Virus record (IMG/VR): IMGVR_UViG_3300036832_000582
Location: 1-45,591 of that record
Strand: one strand, 5' to 3'
Length of the DNA stretch: 45,591 bases
Source: a virus
Within the stretch, counting starts at the first letter, position 1. Each line of letters starts with the position of its first letter. Positions 5,744 to 12,538 of the stretch are shown here, piece by piece. Under the pieces are notes generated by a model. It made no database searches and was not told where the DNA came from. It saw only the letters and a program-made list of their open reading frames with translations. Made by a program: the position numbers and the translations under genes.

Positions 5744-6522
5744 TGAACCTGGCATTCGGACGTAACCGGGGGATCCCCGAAGACGTCACCACCGCATGGG
5801 GTGCGCGCCTGATCGCGCCCGACGACCTGCTGCACGACCGGCAGGATCTCGTCGCTGAGAACGACGAGGCCAAGGCCGAGCTGATCGCCTGGCTGAACGG
5901 CAGTCCGTCGGGCACTGGCGCGATCGCGAAGATGCGCGAGTGGCTGCGCGAGAACTACTGGCGGTTCCGTCAGGACGACGAGCAGCTCACGGTCCACGAG
6001 GATCACGAGGGCATCATCGTCGGCTCGACGCAGGGATCCCACGGCTACGTGTACATCGCCGGATGGCTGAAGCCGCTCGACAAGGCGGCGCTGCGCGAGA
6101 TCCGGCGCGCGACGCCGGTAGGGCGCGTGCACGACGGGCTCACGGTGGAGAAGTACAAGATCCGGCGGATGCCGATCACGACCGAGCGCTGGCACACGCA
6201 CTACGGCTGGAGCGTGGTCGAGGCCGCGAAGTTCGGCGAGAACCCGAACAGCACCGAGGTGCGGATCTTCGCGCTTCACACTGACGGCAGCCAGCGAGAG
6301 ATCGAGGGCGAGCCCGCTGGCTCGTTCGAGTTCGGCTACGGCGGCTCGGGCCCGCATGCGACCGCGCACGCGATCGTCGGCGACCAGGCCTACGCCGACG
6401 ACCTGAGCCCCGCGAACCTGCAGGAGCTGGTCCCGGAGGTGTTCGCGCCGACCGGGCGAGAGAGCATGACGATCACCGTCATCGCCACTGACGTCAGGAC
6501 GCGGATCGAGGCGGCATGCTGA
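5743..6522 (+). CDS. Hypothetical 259-aa protein
   Basis: I chose ATG 5743 over GTG 5740 because AAAGGGAGG ends about eight bases before the ATG; the stop of the previous gene overlaps it. The protein is soluble and of mixed alpha/beta character: a helical N-terminal part, then YWRFRQDDEQLTVHEDHEGI and GSHGYVYIAGWLKPLDKAAL, and a C-terminal part with GSFEFGYGGSGPHATAHAIV. Low Cys, no membrane segment. The GYGGSGPHATAHAI stretch is compatible with a nucleotide- or ligand-binding loop, but no family is recognised. One of the larger accessory genes here. Confidence 0.68.
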   Translation: MNLAFGRNRGIPEDVTTAWGARLIAPDDLLHDRQDLVAENDEAKAELIAWLNGSPSGTGAIAKMREWLRENYWRFRQDDEQLTVHEDHEGIIVGSTQGSHGYVYIAGWLKPLDKAALREIRRATPVGRVHDGLTVEKYKIRRMPITTERWHTHYGWSVVEAAKFGENPNSTEVRIFALHTDGSQREIEGEPAGSFEFGYGGSGPHATAHAIVGDQAYADDLSPANLQELVPEVFAPTGRESMTITVIATDVRTRIEAAC

Positions 6523-6710
6523 CCTGCGACTGCTGCAACGAGCCAGCGACGACGCGCCTGGAGGAGTACCACGAAGGGCACGACCGTCGCTGGCCCAGCC
6601 GCACGACCAGCCGCTGTGACCGCTGCGCGCAAGACCTGCGTGCCCGGATCGCACCGGACGCTTCGGTTCGCGTCGTCGAGCAGCGGCTGCGCGAGCCGAT
6701 GATGGCCTGA
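6516..6710 (+). CDS. Small zinc-finger-like protein (64 aa)
   Basis: ATG overlaps the end of the previous gene by seven bases. Cysteines CDCCNEP near the N-terminus and CDRCAQD about 28 residues later form a likely two-pair (CxxC...CxxC) zinc site; conserved Arg and His lie between them. Similar tiny zinc ribbons are common in actinophages with unknown roles. Nucleic-acid binding is plausible but unproven. Confidence 0.65.
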   Translation: MLTCDCCNEPATTRLEEYHEGHDRRWPSRTTSRCDRCAQDLRARIAPDASVRVVEQRLREPMMA

Positions 6711-6717
6711 CCCACAA

Positions 6718-6728
6718 CGACCGAGGAG
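6718..6728 (+). promoter_or_regulatory. Start-associated sequence CGACCGAGGAG
   Basis: Perfect copy six bases before ATG 6735, without any dyad promoter upstream. It shows that the element travels independently of the promoter and acts at translation or on mRNA. Confidence 0.75.
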
Positions 6729-6734
6729 AAGCAC

Positions 6735-6905
6735 ATGATCGAACTGACCGATAGCGAGACCGCCGTCATGATCGACTCGCTTGCGATGACGCGCGACAAG
6801 CTGCGCGAGCAGGGAATGGACACGCCGAACATCGACGGCGCGCTAGCGAAGATCAACTCACTGATGACGCCGAGCACCGCCGGGCTGCGCATCGAGGCGC
6901 TGTAG
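6735..6905 (+). CDS. Hypothetical 56-aa helical protein
   Basis: A short gene defined by the start-associated sequence just upstream. MIELTDSETAVMIDSLAMTR begins an all-helical, Met-rich small protein. No family recognised. Its stop TAG overlaps the GTG of the next gene (TAGTG). Confidence 0.6.
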   Translation: MIELTDSETAVMIDSLAMTRDKLREQGMDTPNIDGALAKINSLMTPSTAGLRIEAL

Positions 6906-7252
6906 TGCCACGCCGCCCGAAGCGGCTGACGGCCCGCCACTGGTCGGAGGTCAAGGAAGCCAACCCCTACGACCCGCGCACGCGCCTGGGCTACGGTGGC
7001 CCGGACCACAAGAGGCTGGACAGCGAAGCCATGCGGGCAGGGTACGAGCCTGATCAGGGCGCGTTCCGGCCGTGGTACCGCCGCCGGGTCATGACTCTCG
7101 TGGCACTGACCGGCGACGGCGAAGCGTTCGCGATCATCAACCGGCTCAACGAGATCGCCGACGCCGAACGAGAGGTCCAGGGGCTGACCGAGGCGCTGCG
7201 CGAGTGGATGGGTGTGATCGAGCTGATCGCGAGTGTGCGCGGCGATGGCTGA
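6905..7252 (+). CDS. Hypothetical 115-aa protein
   Basis: GTG start overlapping the stop before it. Basic N-terminus (MPRRPKRLTARHWSEVKEAN), then PYDPRTRLGYGG, and a C-terminal helix (INRLNEIADAEREVQGLTEA) likely to form a coiled coil. No family recognised. Coupled to both neighbours. Confidence 0.62.
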   Translation: MPRRPKRLTARHWSEVKEANPYDPRTRLGYGGPDHKRLDSEAMRAGYEPDQGAFRPWYRRRVMTLVALTGDGEAFAIINRLNEIADAEREVQGLTEALREWMGVIELIASVRGDG

Positions 7253-7574
7253 GGTGTCCAAGCACCTGCACGACCGGTTGTCCCGGCAGACGCAGGTCAG
7301 CACGTTCTACCTGCTGTGGTGCGAGGAGTGCGGCCTGGCGCAGGAGCCGTCACCGCCCGCACTGCAGCCCAACTTCGTGGCACCGCAGTCGGAGGCGATG
7401 CGATGCGAATGCGGGCGATTCCTGCTGCTGCTGGAGTGCTTCAACGCATTGGAGACCAGGCTCTGGCAGGCAGCGCCCGGCCGGGCGTGGCAGGTCGTGA
7501 TCTACCCCGATGACCTGCCGGAAGCGCGCTGGCCCTCGCGGCGAGCCGGGAGGCAGCGATGGATCGACCCGTGA
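7245..7574 (+). CDS. Hypothetical 109-aa protein with zinc-ribbon-like cysteines
   Basis: ATG chosen because it overlaps the end of the previous gene by eight bases. The pairs LLWCEECGL (residues about 25-30) and MRCECGRF (about 50-55) form a CxxC...CxC zinc-ribbon-like pattern separated by about 25 residues. The C-terminal part is Arg/Trp-rich. Target unknown. Confidence 0.62.
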   Translation: MAEVSKHLHDRLSRQTQVSTFYLLWCEECGLAQEPSPPALQPNFVAPQSEAMRCECGRFLLLLECFNALETRLWQAAPGRAWQVVIYPDDLPEARWPSRRAGRQRWIDP

Positions 7575-7816
7575 CCCCGACCGGCCATCTCTGGACCAGG
7601 AACGTCTTCGCTGTGCGCGAGTGGGCGATCGCCCGGATGAAGGCCGACGCGCGCGCCGGGGTCAAGACCGACGAGGAGATCTTCGACATCGAAGACTGGT
7701 GCCGCGTGTGGATCGAGAACGACCCGCGCGACAACGGTGGCGACGCCAGCGTCCGGCGCGAGATGCGCTCGGAGTGGCGCGAGATCTGGCGTGACTACCA
7801 GCGCCTGAGCGCGTAG
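7559..7816 (+). CDS. Hypothetical 85-aa protein
   Basis: ATG lies 16 bases inside the previous gene. A charged, Trp-rich helical protein (DIEDWCRVWIENDPRDNGGD; SEWREIWRDYQRL). No family recognised. Its TAG stop is the first three bases of dyad promoter P5. Confidence 0.62.
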   Translation: MDRPVTPTGHLWTRNVFAVREWAIARMKADARAGVKTDEEIFDIEDWCRVWIENDPRDNGGDASVRREMRSEWREIWRDYQRLSA

Positions 7817-7836
7817 CACACGTCGGGCGCTATACT
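7814..7836 (+). promoter_or_regulatory. Dyad promoter P5
   Basis: TAGCAC (7814-7819), spacer ACGTCGG, GCGCTA (7827-7832), -10 box TATACT (7831-7836). It is the most diverged copy, and the start-associated sequence after it (7856-7866, CGACCGAAGGG) is altered too. It drives the gene that looks most like a DNA-binding regulator, so altered sites could reflect autoregulation. Confidence 0.7.
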
Positions 7837-7871
7837 CGCCGCCTCTGGTAAGTCCCGACCGAAGGGAACCA

Positions 7872-8357
7872 ATGTCTGAAGCCCAGAACGGCAGCGCGCC
7901 CGCGCTCCCGCACGCTGCGGCGATTGTCCAGCAGCTCCGCGATCTGATCGACGAACGTCGCGTCAGGCTCAACGAGCTGGACGAGGAACGCAACCGCATC
8001 AACGGCGAGCTGAAGATCTACGAGCAGGCGATCAAGCCGCTGACCGGCGAGCCGACGCGCAAGCGCAAGGCGGCGACCGGCGAGCGCATACGCACAGTCC
8101 CGTCGAAGGTCGGCCCCGAGCGGCTGGCGGAGATCGAGGAGTTCATCCGCGCCTACGCCGCCGAGCACGAGGAGTTCCGCCAGGTCGACATCCGCGCGGG
8201 CCTCGGCACGTTCAAGAACGGGTCGGCGTTCACGTCCAGCCAGTCGGCGTCGGCGTTTGAGGCCCTGCGCCAGGAGCCCCACAATCTGCTGCGCGTCGCT
8301 CGCGTGTCGGGCAACAGCAAGTACTACCGGCTGACGCGTGAGGCACTGCAGTCATGA
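7872..8357 (+). CDS. Coiled-coil protein with possible winged-helix C-terminus
   Basis: 161 aa. ATG follows CGACCGAAGGGAACCA. Residues about 15-55 form a coiled coil (QQLRDLIDERRVRLNELDEE), then a basic linker (PTRKRKAATGERIRT). The C-terminal 70 residues (ERLAEIEEFIRAYAAEHEEF, then VDIRAGLG and NSKYYRLTREAL) look like a helix-turn-helix plus wing, as in small winged-helix DNA-binding domains. A dimerising coiled coil plus wHTH is a reasonable transcription-factor design. Its promoter P5 is a diverged dyad, so it is one in-window candidate for the dyad-binding regulator. Function is inferred. Confidence 0.6.
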   Translation: MSEAQNGSAPALPHAAAIVQQLRDLIDERRVRLNELDEERNRINGELKIYEQAIKPLTGEPTRKRKAATGERIRTVPSKVGPERLAEIEEFIRAYAAEHEEFRQVDIRAGLGTFKNGSAFTSSQSASAFEALRQEPHNLLRVARVSGNSKYYRLTREALQS

Positions 8358-8527
8358 CCTACGCGTTCAGGGTCTGGTACCGCGCGACCAGCGAGAGCGA
8401 CGAGCCGCAGACGGAGCGCGGCCTGGACGCGCTCCAGGTCGAACAGGCGATCGGCGCGTTCCTGCGCGACATGGAAAGCCTCGGCGGCGAGGGCTGTCGC
8501 CGGTTCAGTGTGGAGGTTGAGCGATGA
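8354..8527 (+). CDS. Hypothetical 57-aa protein
   Basis: ATG overlaps the previous stop (ATGA). MTYAFRVWYRATSESDEPQT then helix and a final strand. Looks like a small alpha/beta protein; no family recognised. Its stop overlaps the next ATG (ATGA). Confidence 0.55.
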   Translation: MTYAFRVWYRATSESDEPQTERGLDALQVEQAIGAFLRDMESLGGEGCRRFSVEVER

Positions 8528-9012
8528 GCGCCGCGGGTCGCAACGGCCGGGTGGACATGACCCTGCTGGGGATCTCCGACGCCGACATCCTCGGCATGAT
8601 CGACGACCTGGGCGACGAGAACGGGTGGGCCACGACGCTGGCCGTCCGCGTCCAGCTCGGTGAGGATCCGTGGGTCCCGGCCCAGGGCGAGCATCGCTCG
8701 GGCGTCGGGATCCGGCTGGCGTGGCTCAAGCGCTACGGGTGGCTTGAGACCGGCGAGCGCGAGCGCGTCGAAAGCGGCGACGACGAGCGCGGCTGGCGCT
8801 GGTCGCAGTCGTGGCGGCTGACCGCGATGGGCCAGGCGCTGCTCGACAACCCGAGCCTTTCGCGCACGGTCGAGAAGGCGCTGGATGGGCTGAACCCCGC
8901 GCAGCGGCTGCGCATGGTCCGCGAGCTGGGCGACGCCGGGTTCAGCTCGGCACCGGAGATCCAGGCCGCGCTGCGTCGGCAGTGGAAGCGCTCGATGCGG
9001 GTGCGGTACTAG
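8524..9012 (+). CDS. Probable winged-helix protein (162 aa)
   Basis: ATG overlaps the previous stop. The N-terminal half has a wHTH-like layout: helix DADILGMIDDLGDENGWATT, helix RSGVGIRLAWLKRYGWLETG (recognition-like, ending in the G-W-L-E turn typical of MarR/PadR-type wings), then strand WSQSWRLTAMGQALL. The C-terminus is helical. Likely DNA-binding, perhaps a phage regulator. End of the P5 operon; a long imperfect inverted repeat (CCGCGAGCG 9016-9024 and CGCTCGCGG 9078-9086) follows. Confidence 0.6.
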   Translation: MSAAGRNGRVDMTLLGISDADILGMIDDLGDENGWATTLAVRVQLGEDPWVPAQGEHRSGVGIRLAWLKRYGWLETGERERVESGDDERGWRWSQSWRLTAMGQALLDNPSLSRTVEKALDGLNPAQRLRMVRELGDAGFSSAPEIQAALRRQWKRSMRVRY

Positions 9013-9015
9013 CAG

Positions 9016-9086
9016 CCGCGAGCGCGGCGGTCGGCGGAAGCGGATACGCGGGCGAACGGGCCTTACCCTGGCTGCGCCGCTCGCGG
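9016..9086 (+). repeat. Spaced inverted repeat downstream of P5 operon
   Basis: CCGCGAGCG (9016-9024) pairs with CGCTCGCGG (9078-9086) across 53 bases. It may form a long hairpin ending the P5 operon transcript. No T run. The rest of the 9013-9164 gap holds only the presumed promoter of the next gene. Confidence 0.4.
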
Positions 9087-9152
9087 GCAAGCACTACGGC
9101 GACCGTCGCGTTGGCGGCTGTACTCGCATGAGGTGGCGCGCCGATCCGGCCA

Positions 9153-9158
9153 TACGCT
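9153..9158 (+). promoter_or_regulatory. -10 box of a probable leaderless gene
   Basis: TACGCT followed after six bases by GTG 9165, which puts the start codon at the expected transcription start. No ribosome site is visible before either GTG 9159 or GTG 9165. Confidence 0.45.
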
Positions 9159-9164
9159 GTGGCT

Positions 9165-10901
9165 GTGTCGGTCACCGCGCCACCGCAACGGCCACAGCAG
9201 CCGCGCCAGCAGCAGCCACCCCCGGCGGGCGGCGGCACCTGGCAGTCGCAGCTTCACCCTCGCGGGCGCGGCGGCAAGTGGATCGTCTCCCACGGTGCCG
9301 GGTACGGGGCCGCCGGGCCCGACCAGACGACCAAGCAGCTCCAGCAGCGCCTCCAGCAGCTCGGCTTCCACGTGCCCGCCGACGGCAAGTTCGGGCCCGA
9401 CACCCAGGACGCGGTCAAGGCGTTCCAGGCGCGCTACGGGCTGGACACGAGCGGCGGTGTGGACGCTGCGACGATGGAGGTGCTGCAGAACCCTCCCACG
9501 GAGACGCTCGCTCAGGTCCAGGCGGGGAACCGGGCCACGCGCAGGGCGGCGTCTGCGGCGGCCAGGAAGACCGCCACGGCCACGGCCAAGGCCAAGGCGG
9601 CCCGGCGTACGACCCGGGTTCGCGCGAGCGCAGGCGGGCGCACAGGGGGTCGTGGGGGGGTCCCCGCCGGGACGAACACGACCGTGATCGGCCCGGGCCA
9701 TCTCGGCAATGGCGAGCTGCGCCAGGGAGCGGGCATGACCGGCGTCAAGAACGAGGCGGTCGCCAACCTCCAGACGGCGCTCAACCAGACCGGGGCCAAA
9801 CTCGCGAAGGACGGGCGCTTTGGCCCGCGAACGGAGGCAGCCGTGAGACAGCTACAGCAGGCGCACGGGCTGGCCGCCGACGGCATCGTCGGGCCCGAGA
9901 CCAAGGGCCTGCTGATCGGCCTGCAGGCGAGCACGAGCACGGCCAAGAAGGCCAAGAGCACGGCCAAGAAGAGCGTCAAGAAGCCACTGCCCGGCGAGGT
10001 CGCGACGCTGCGCACCAAGTCGCCGCACGCGCGTCACAGCAGCCGCACCGCGGGCAGCCGGATGCGGATCAAGCCGCCCGCCAAGGGCATCGCCACGCTG
10101 AAGTACTCCGCCGAGGTGCCCACCAAGCAGCCCGACCTGGAGGAGGCGACGATCGCGTTCGGCTACGGCGGCGAGCCGTCGCGCTCGATCAAGGACTTCC
10201 GCGAGCAGGAGCCCGCCTACGACCTGCCGGTATGGCTCCCCGAGCAGATCCGCGCCGACGTCAGGGACCTGACCATCCAGGACGGCCGCCCGCCCTACCA
10301 GCCGCCGCCGCCGGGCAACACGACGATCGACGACGGGCGCATCGTCGAGCTGCAGGCGGCCCTGACCGAGGCGGTCACCGCCCGCCAGGCGGCCAAGGAC
10401 GGCCGCGAGTTCGCTCGCGCTCGCGCTCGCGAGCAGATGCTGCGCACGCGCCTGCAGGAGGCGTGGTCAGACGCCGCTCGCGCCGCTTCGCTGGCGGTGC
10501 GCCGGGCGCTCACGGCGCTCAAGCCCGGAGAGTCGACCGCGCTGGGGGCGTTTCACGTGAAACGGGAGAGCGGCGGCAAGTTCGAGCTGTACGGCCCGGG
10601 GCACAGGCGGGTGTCGTCGCACAGCACCGCCATTGCGGCCGCGGCGCACCTGGTGCGCGCCAAGCAGGGCCTGCCCAACGCGGCGCTGTCGACCCTGTAT
10701 CCGGTCGAGGAGGCGAGCGTCTACTCGGACAGGCTCAAGAGCGCCGAGACCAACAAGCCGTTTGACCTCGGCGGCGGGTTCACCGGACTCAAGCTCTCGA
10801 CCGGCCACTACGTGGCGGGCAACGGCACCGAGCACATCCACCACGAGGACCCCGAGCGCGTCGCGCGGGTCGTCGGCGCGCACCTCAGGAGGAAGACGTG
10901 A
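9165..10901 (+). CDS. Peptidoglycan-binding phage protein with two PG_binding_1 repeats
   Basis: 578 aa from GTG 9165 (an in-frame GTG lies at 9159). Two peptidoglycan-binding modules are clear: TTKQLQQRLQQLGFHVPADG with KFGPDTQDAVKAFQ (residues about 55-95) and VANLQTALNQTGAKLAKDGR with FGPRTEAAVRQLQ (about 195-235). An Ala/Lys-rich linker lies between and after them. Near the N-terminus LHPRGRGGKW resembles the HPR...GKW motif of phage head-associated proteins. The C-terminal part has a coiled segment (EFARARAREQMLRTRLQEA) and a domain with GAFHVKRESGGKFELYGPG. No catalytic endolysin domain is recognised, so it may be a virion-attached wall-binding protein rather than the lysin. Confidence 0.72.
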   Translation: MSVTAPPQRPQQPRQQQPPPAGGGTWQSQLHPRGRGGKWIVSHGAGYGAAGPDQTTKQLQQRLQQLGFHVPADGKFGPDTQDAVKAFQARYGLDTSGGVDAATMEVLQNPPTETLAQVQAGNRATRRAASAAARKTATATAKAKAARRTTRVRASAGGRTGGRGGVPAGTNTTVIGPGHLGNGELRQGAGMTGVKNEAVANLQTALNQTGAKLAKDGRFGPRTEAAVRQLQQAHGLAADGIVGPETKGLLIGLQASTSTAKKAKSTAKKSVKKPLPGEVATLRTKSPHARHSSRTAGSRMRIKPPAKGIATLKYSAEVPTKQPDLEEATIAFGYGGEPSRSIKDFREQEPAYDLPVWLPEQIRADVRDLTIQDGRPPYQPPPPGNTTIDDGRIVELQAALTEAVTARQAAKDGREFARARAREQMLRTRLQEAWSDAARAASLAVRRALTALKPGESTALGAFHVKRESGGKFELYGPGHRRVSSHSTAIAAAAHLVRAKQGLPNAALSTLYPVEEASVYSDRLKSAETNKPFDLGGGFTGLKLSTGHYVAGNGTEHIHHEDPERVARVVGAHLRRKT

Positions 10902-11197
10902 CCCTGCTTGAAGATCAGCTCCAGGAGGCCGTCGAGGCACGCAAGGCGGCGACGACGTCGACCGAGTTCGTGCGGGCCCGGGCTCGCGAGCAGGTACTGC
11001 GCGCCCGGCTGCAGGAAGCGATCGGCCCGATCAAGAAGGGCGCGTTCCACGCCTGGCTCGGCAAGAAGCCCGACGAGCCGATCACCGCGGCGGACATCGC
11101 CAAGGGCAAGGCCGCTGGCGGTCACCCGGCGAAGATGGCGCACTTCGCCGAGCAGGCGATGAAGTGGGGCAAGGGCAAGAAGAAGAAGGCGGCGTAA
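10898..11197 (+). CDS. Small phage protein sharing a module with the upstream gene
   Basis: GTG start overlapping the previous stop (GTGA) with a strong AGGAGG ribosome site. 99 aa. Residues about 5-45 (LQEAVEARKAATTSTEFVRA then RAREQVLRARLQEA) are clearly related to residues in the C-terminal third of the 9165 product. After it comes GAFHAWLGKKPDEPIT and a Lys-rich tail (KWGKGKKKKAA). Probably a head- or lysis-module protein that arose by duplication of that helical segment. Confidence 0.65.
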   Translation: MTLLEDQLQEAVEARKAATTSTEFVRARAREQVLRARLQEAIGPIKKGAFHAWLGKKPDEPITAADIAKGKAAGGHPAKMAHFAEQAMKWGKGKKKKAA

Positions 11198-11673
11198 TGC
11201 CGTACACCTGCAAGGGCAACGACGTTGTCCGCTCCGACACCGGGGCGCTGGTCAAGCACCACCCGACGCACGCCAAGGCGCTGGCGCACCTGCGCGCGCT
11301 CAAGGCCAATGTCGAGAGCCAGGAGGCCACATACCGCTGGCTCGACGAGCACGCTCAGGAGTGGCTGCCGACCGATGACCAGCTCGCGCTGGAGGAGTCA
11401 GAGAAGACAGCCGGGTACTCGGTCACGCACTCTCCACTGGGCAAACCGGGCGGTCCGGGCCTGTGGAAGCACAAGGGGCTGCAGCTACCGGCCTACATCC
11501 AGAACGTGGCCAAGGGCATCATGAAGTCGGTCAAGGACAAGTCGCGCGCGATCGCGACCGCCATCGCCACGGTGAAGCGCTGGGCCCGAGGGGGCGGCAA
11601 GGTATCGCCCGAGGTGCGCGCCGCGGCGGCGAAAGCGGTGGCCGAGTGGGAGAGGCTCAAAGCCTCGCACTGA
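11197..11673 (+). CDS. Head-associated-type conserved phage protein
   Basis: ATG overlaps the previous TAA. 158 aa. The N-terminus (MPYTCKGNDVVRSDTG, then HHPTHAKALAHLRALKANV) matches the H-P-T-x-x-K-A-x-A-H-x-R-A-L-x-A-N-V motif often found in phage head proteins. The C-terminus (KSRAIATAIATVKRWARGGG then PEVRAAAAKAVAEWERLK) matches a second motif found in actinophage capsid-associated and MuF-like proteins. From memory of such families I infer a virion role, but no enzymatic domain is visible. Last gene of this module. Confidence 0.6.
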   Translation: MPYTCKGNDVVRSDTGALVKHHPTHAKALAHLRALKANVESQEATYRWLDEHAQEWLPTDDQLALEESEKTAGYSVTHSPLGKPGGPGLWKHKGLQLPAYIQNVAKGIMKSVKDKSRAIATAIATVKRWARGGGKVSPEVRAAAAKAVAEWERLKASH

Positions 11674-11681
11674 CCGCTCGG

Positions 11682-11704
11682 TAGCACGCATCGTGTGCTA
11701 CGCT
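11682..11704 (+). promoter_or_regulatory. Dyad promoter P6
   Basis: Perfect dyad TAGCAC (11682-11687), spacer GCATCGT, GTGCTA (11695-11700), -10 box TACGCT (11699-11704). The core is identical to P7. Confidence 0.8.
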
Positions 11705-11715
11705 GTAGATGCAAC

Positions 11716-11726
11716 CGACCGAGGAG
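11716..11726 (+). promoter_or_regulatory. Start-associated sequence CGACCGAGGAG
   Basis: Perfect copy ending four bases before ATG 11731. Confidence 0.75.
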
Positions 11727-11730
11727 AAAG

Positions 11731-11916
11731 ATGACTGGCTACATCGTGCAGGTGCACGGCGAGTGGTCCGGCCGCGACGACGTGATCGACCAGGACTTCG
11801 AAGCCGCGACGATCGAGGAGGCCCGGGCGATCATTCGCGAGGAGGTCCCCGAGGGCGTCATTTACGTCCTGCAAACCACCGACGGCAGGACGATCGAGGA
11901 AGGTGTGGGCCGATGA
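11731..11916 (+). CDS. Hypothetical acidic 61-aa protein
   Basis: Start fixed by the start-associated sequence. MTGYIVQVHGEWSGRDDVID then an acidic helix (ATIEEARAIIREEVPEG) and a final beta strand pair. Looks like a small alpha/beta fold; no family recognised. Overlaps the next gene by four bases. Confidence 0.65.
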   Translation: MTGYIVQVHGEWSGRDDVIDQDFEAATIEEARAIIREEVPEGVIYVLQTTDGRTIEEGVGR

Positions 11917-12473
11917 GCCGCTACGCCTGGGAGCGCGGCACGATCAAGCTGCCGACCGCCGACGTGACGCGCGTCAAGAAGGCTGTACGCGACGCCAACA
12001 ACGCGCTGCATGAGCGCCGGTATGAGCTGGCGCGCGAGGCGTGGCGCAAGCTGTCCCGCACCAGGGATGCCTACGACGTCCTGGAGGGTATGCGCCTGGA
12101 TGACGGCGAGTTCGACGCGCTGCACGACGTGCTCGAAGCGGCTACCCACCGCGGTCGCATGCCGGGCCGCGGCGACATCCGGCCCGCGCGAGCGACCAAC
12201 AAGACCAACGCCTTCGCCGTCGGTCACGACGCGACGATCCGCTTCGCTAGGCGCGAGGTGACCTGGAGCGTCAGGGAGAACAACCACGCCGTCGAGTCCG
12301 CTCGCTGGGACCCGCTGGGCAAGGCGTTCTTCACGGCGCTTGGCCGGGTGCGCTGGACGCGCGGCAGCGGCGGGCAGATCGTCGGCAACGACGAGTACAA
12401 CCGCGACTCCGACTACGCGGGCGGCGGCAGCAACTACGTCACCGCCGAGTTCGGGGCAAAGGCCCGCCGCTAG
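11913..12473 (+). CDS. Hypothetical 186-aa basic protein
   Basis: ATG overlaps the previous stop. The N-terminal 80 residues are helical (ADVTRVKKAVRDANNALHER then LAREAWRKLSRTRDAYDVLE). The C-terminal half has beta character with GRVRWTRGSGGQIVGNDEYN and DYAGGGSNYVTAEFG. Basic overall, so nucleic-acid contact is possible. Related to no family I can name. Its TAG stop forms the start of promoter P7. Confidence 0.65.
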   Translation: MSRYAWERGTIKLPTADVTRVKKAVRDANNALHERRYELAREAWRKLSRTRDAYDVLEGMRLDDGEFDALHDVLEAATHRGRMPGRGDIRPARATNKTNAFAVGHDATIRFARREVTWSVRENNHAVESARWDPLGKAFFTALGRVRWTRGSGGQIVGNDEYNRDSDYAGGGSNYVTAEFGAKARR

Positions 12474-12493
12474 CACGCATCGTGTGCTACAAT
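12471..12493 (+). promoter_or_regulatory. Dyad promoter P7
   Basis: Perfect dyad TAGCAC (12471-12476), spacer GCATCGT, GTGCTA (12484-12489), -10 box TACAAT (12488-12493). The leader that follows has GCGGC...GCCGC (12500-12519), a 5-bp hairpin shared with the P8 leader. Confidence 0.8.
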
Positions 12494-12522
12494 GTAGGTG
12501 CGGCCGGAAGAGAAGCCGCAAA

Positions 12523-12533
12523 CGACCGAGGAG
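12523..12533 (+). promoter_or_regulatory. Start-associated sequence CGACCGAGGAG
   Basis: Perfect copy ending five bases before ATG 12539. Confidence 0.75.
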
Positions 12534-12538
12534 ACCGA

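Noticed and set aside
9128-10765. 545-codon plus-strand frame overlapping the peptidoglycan-binding gene
   Set aside because: The alternative frame has the PG_binding repeats; this one is Arg/Gly/Ala low-complexity without motifs.
9165-10901. Endolysin assignment for the peptidoglycan-binding protein
   Set aside because: Two wall-binding repeats are clear, but no amidase, muramidase or peptidase motif is visible and there is no adjacent holin.
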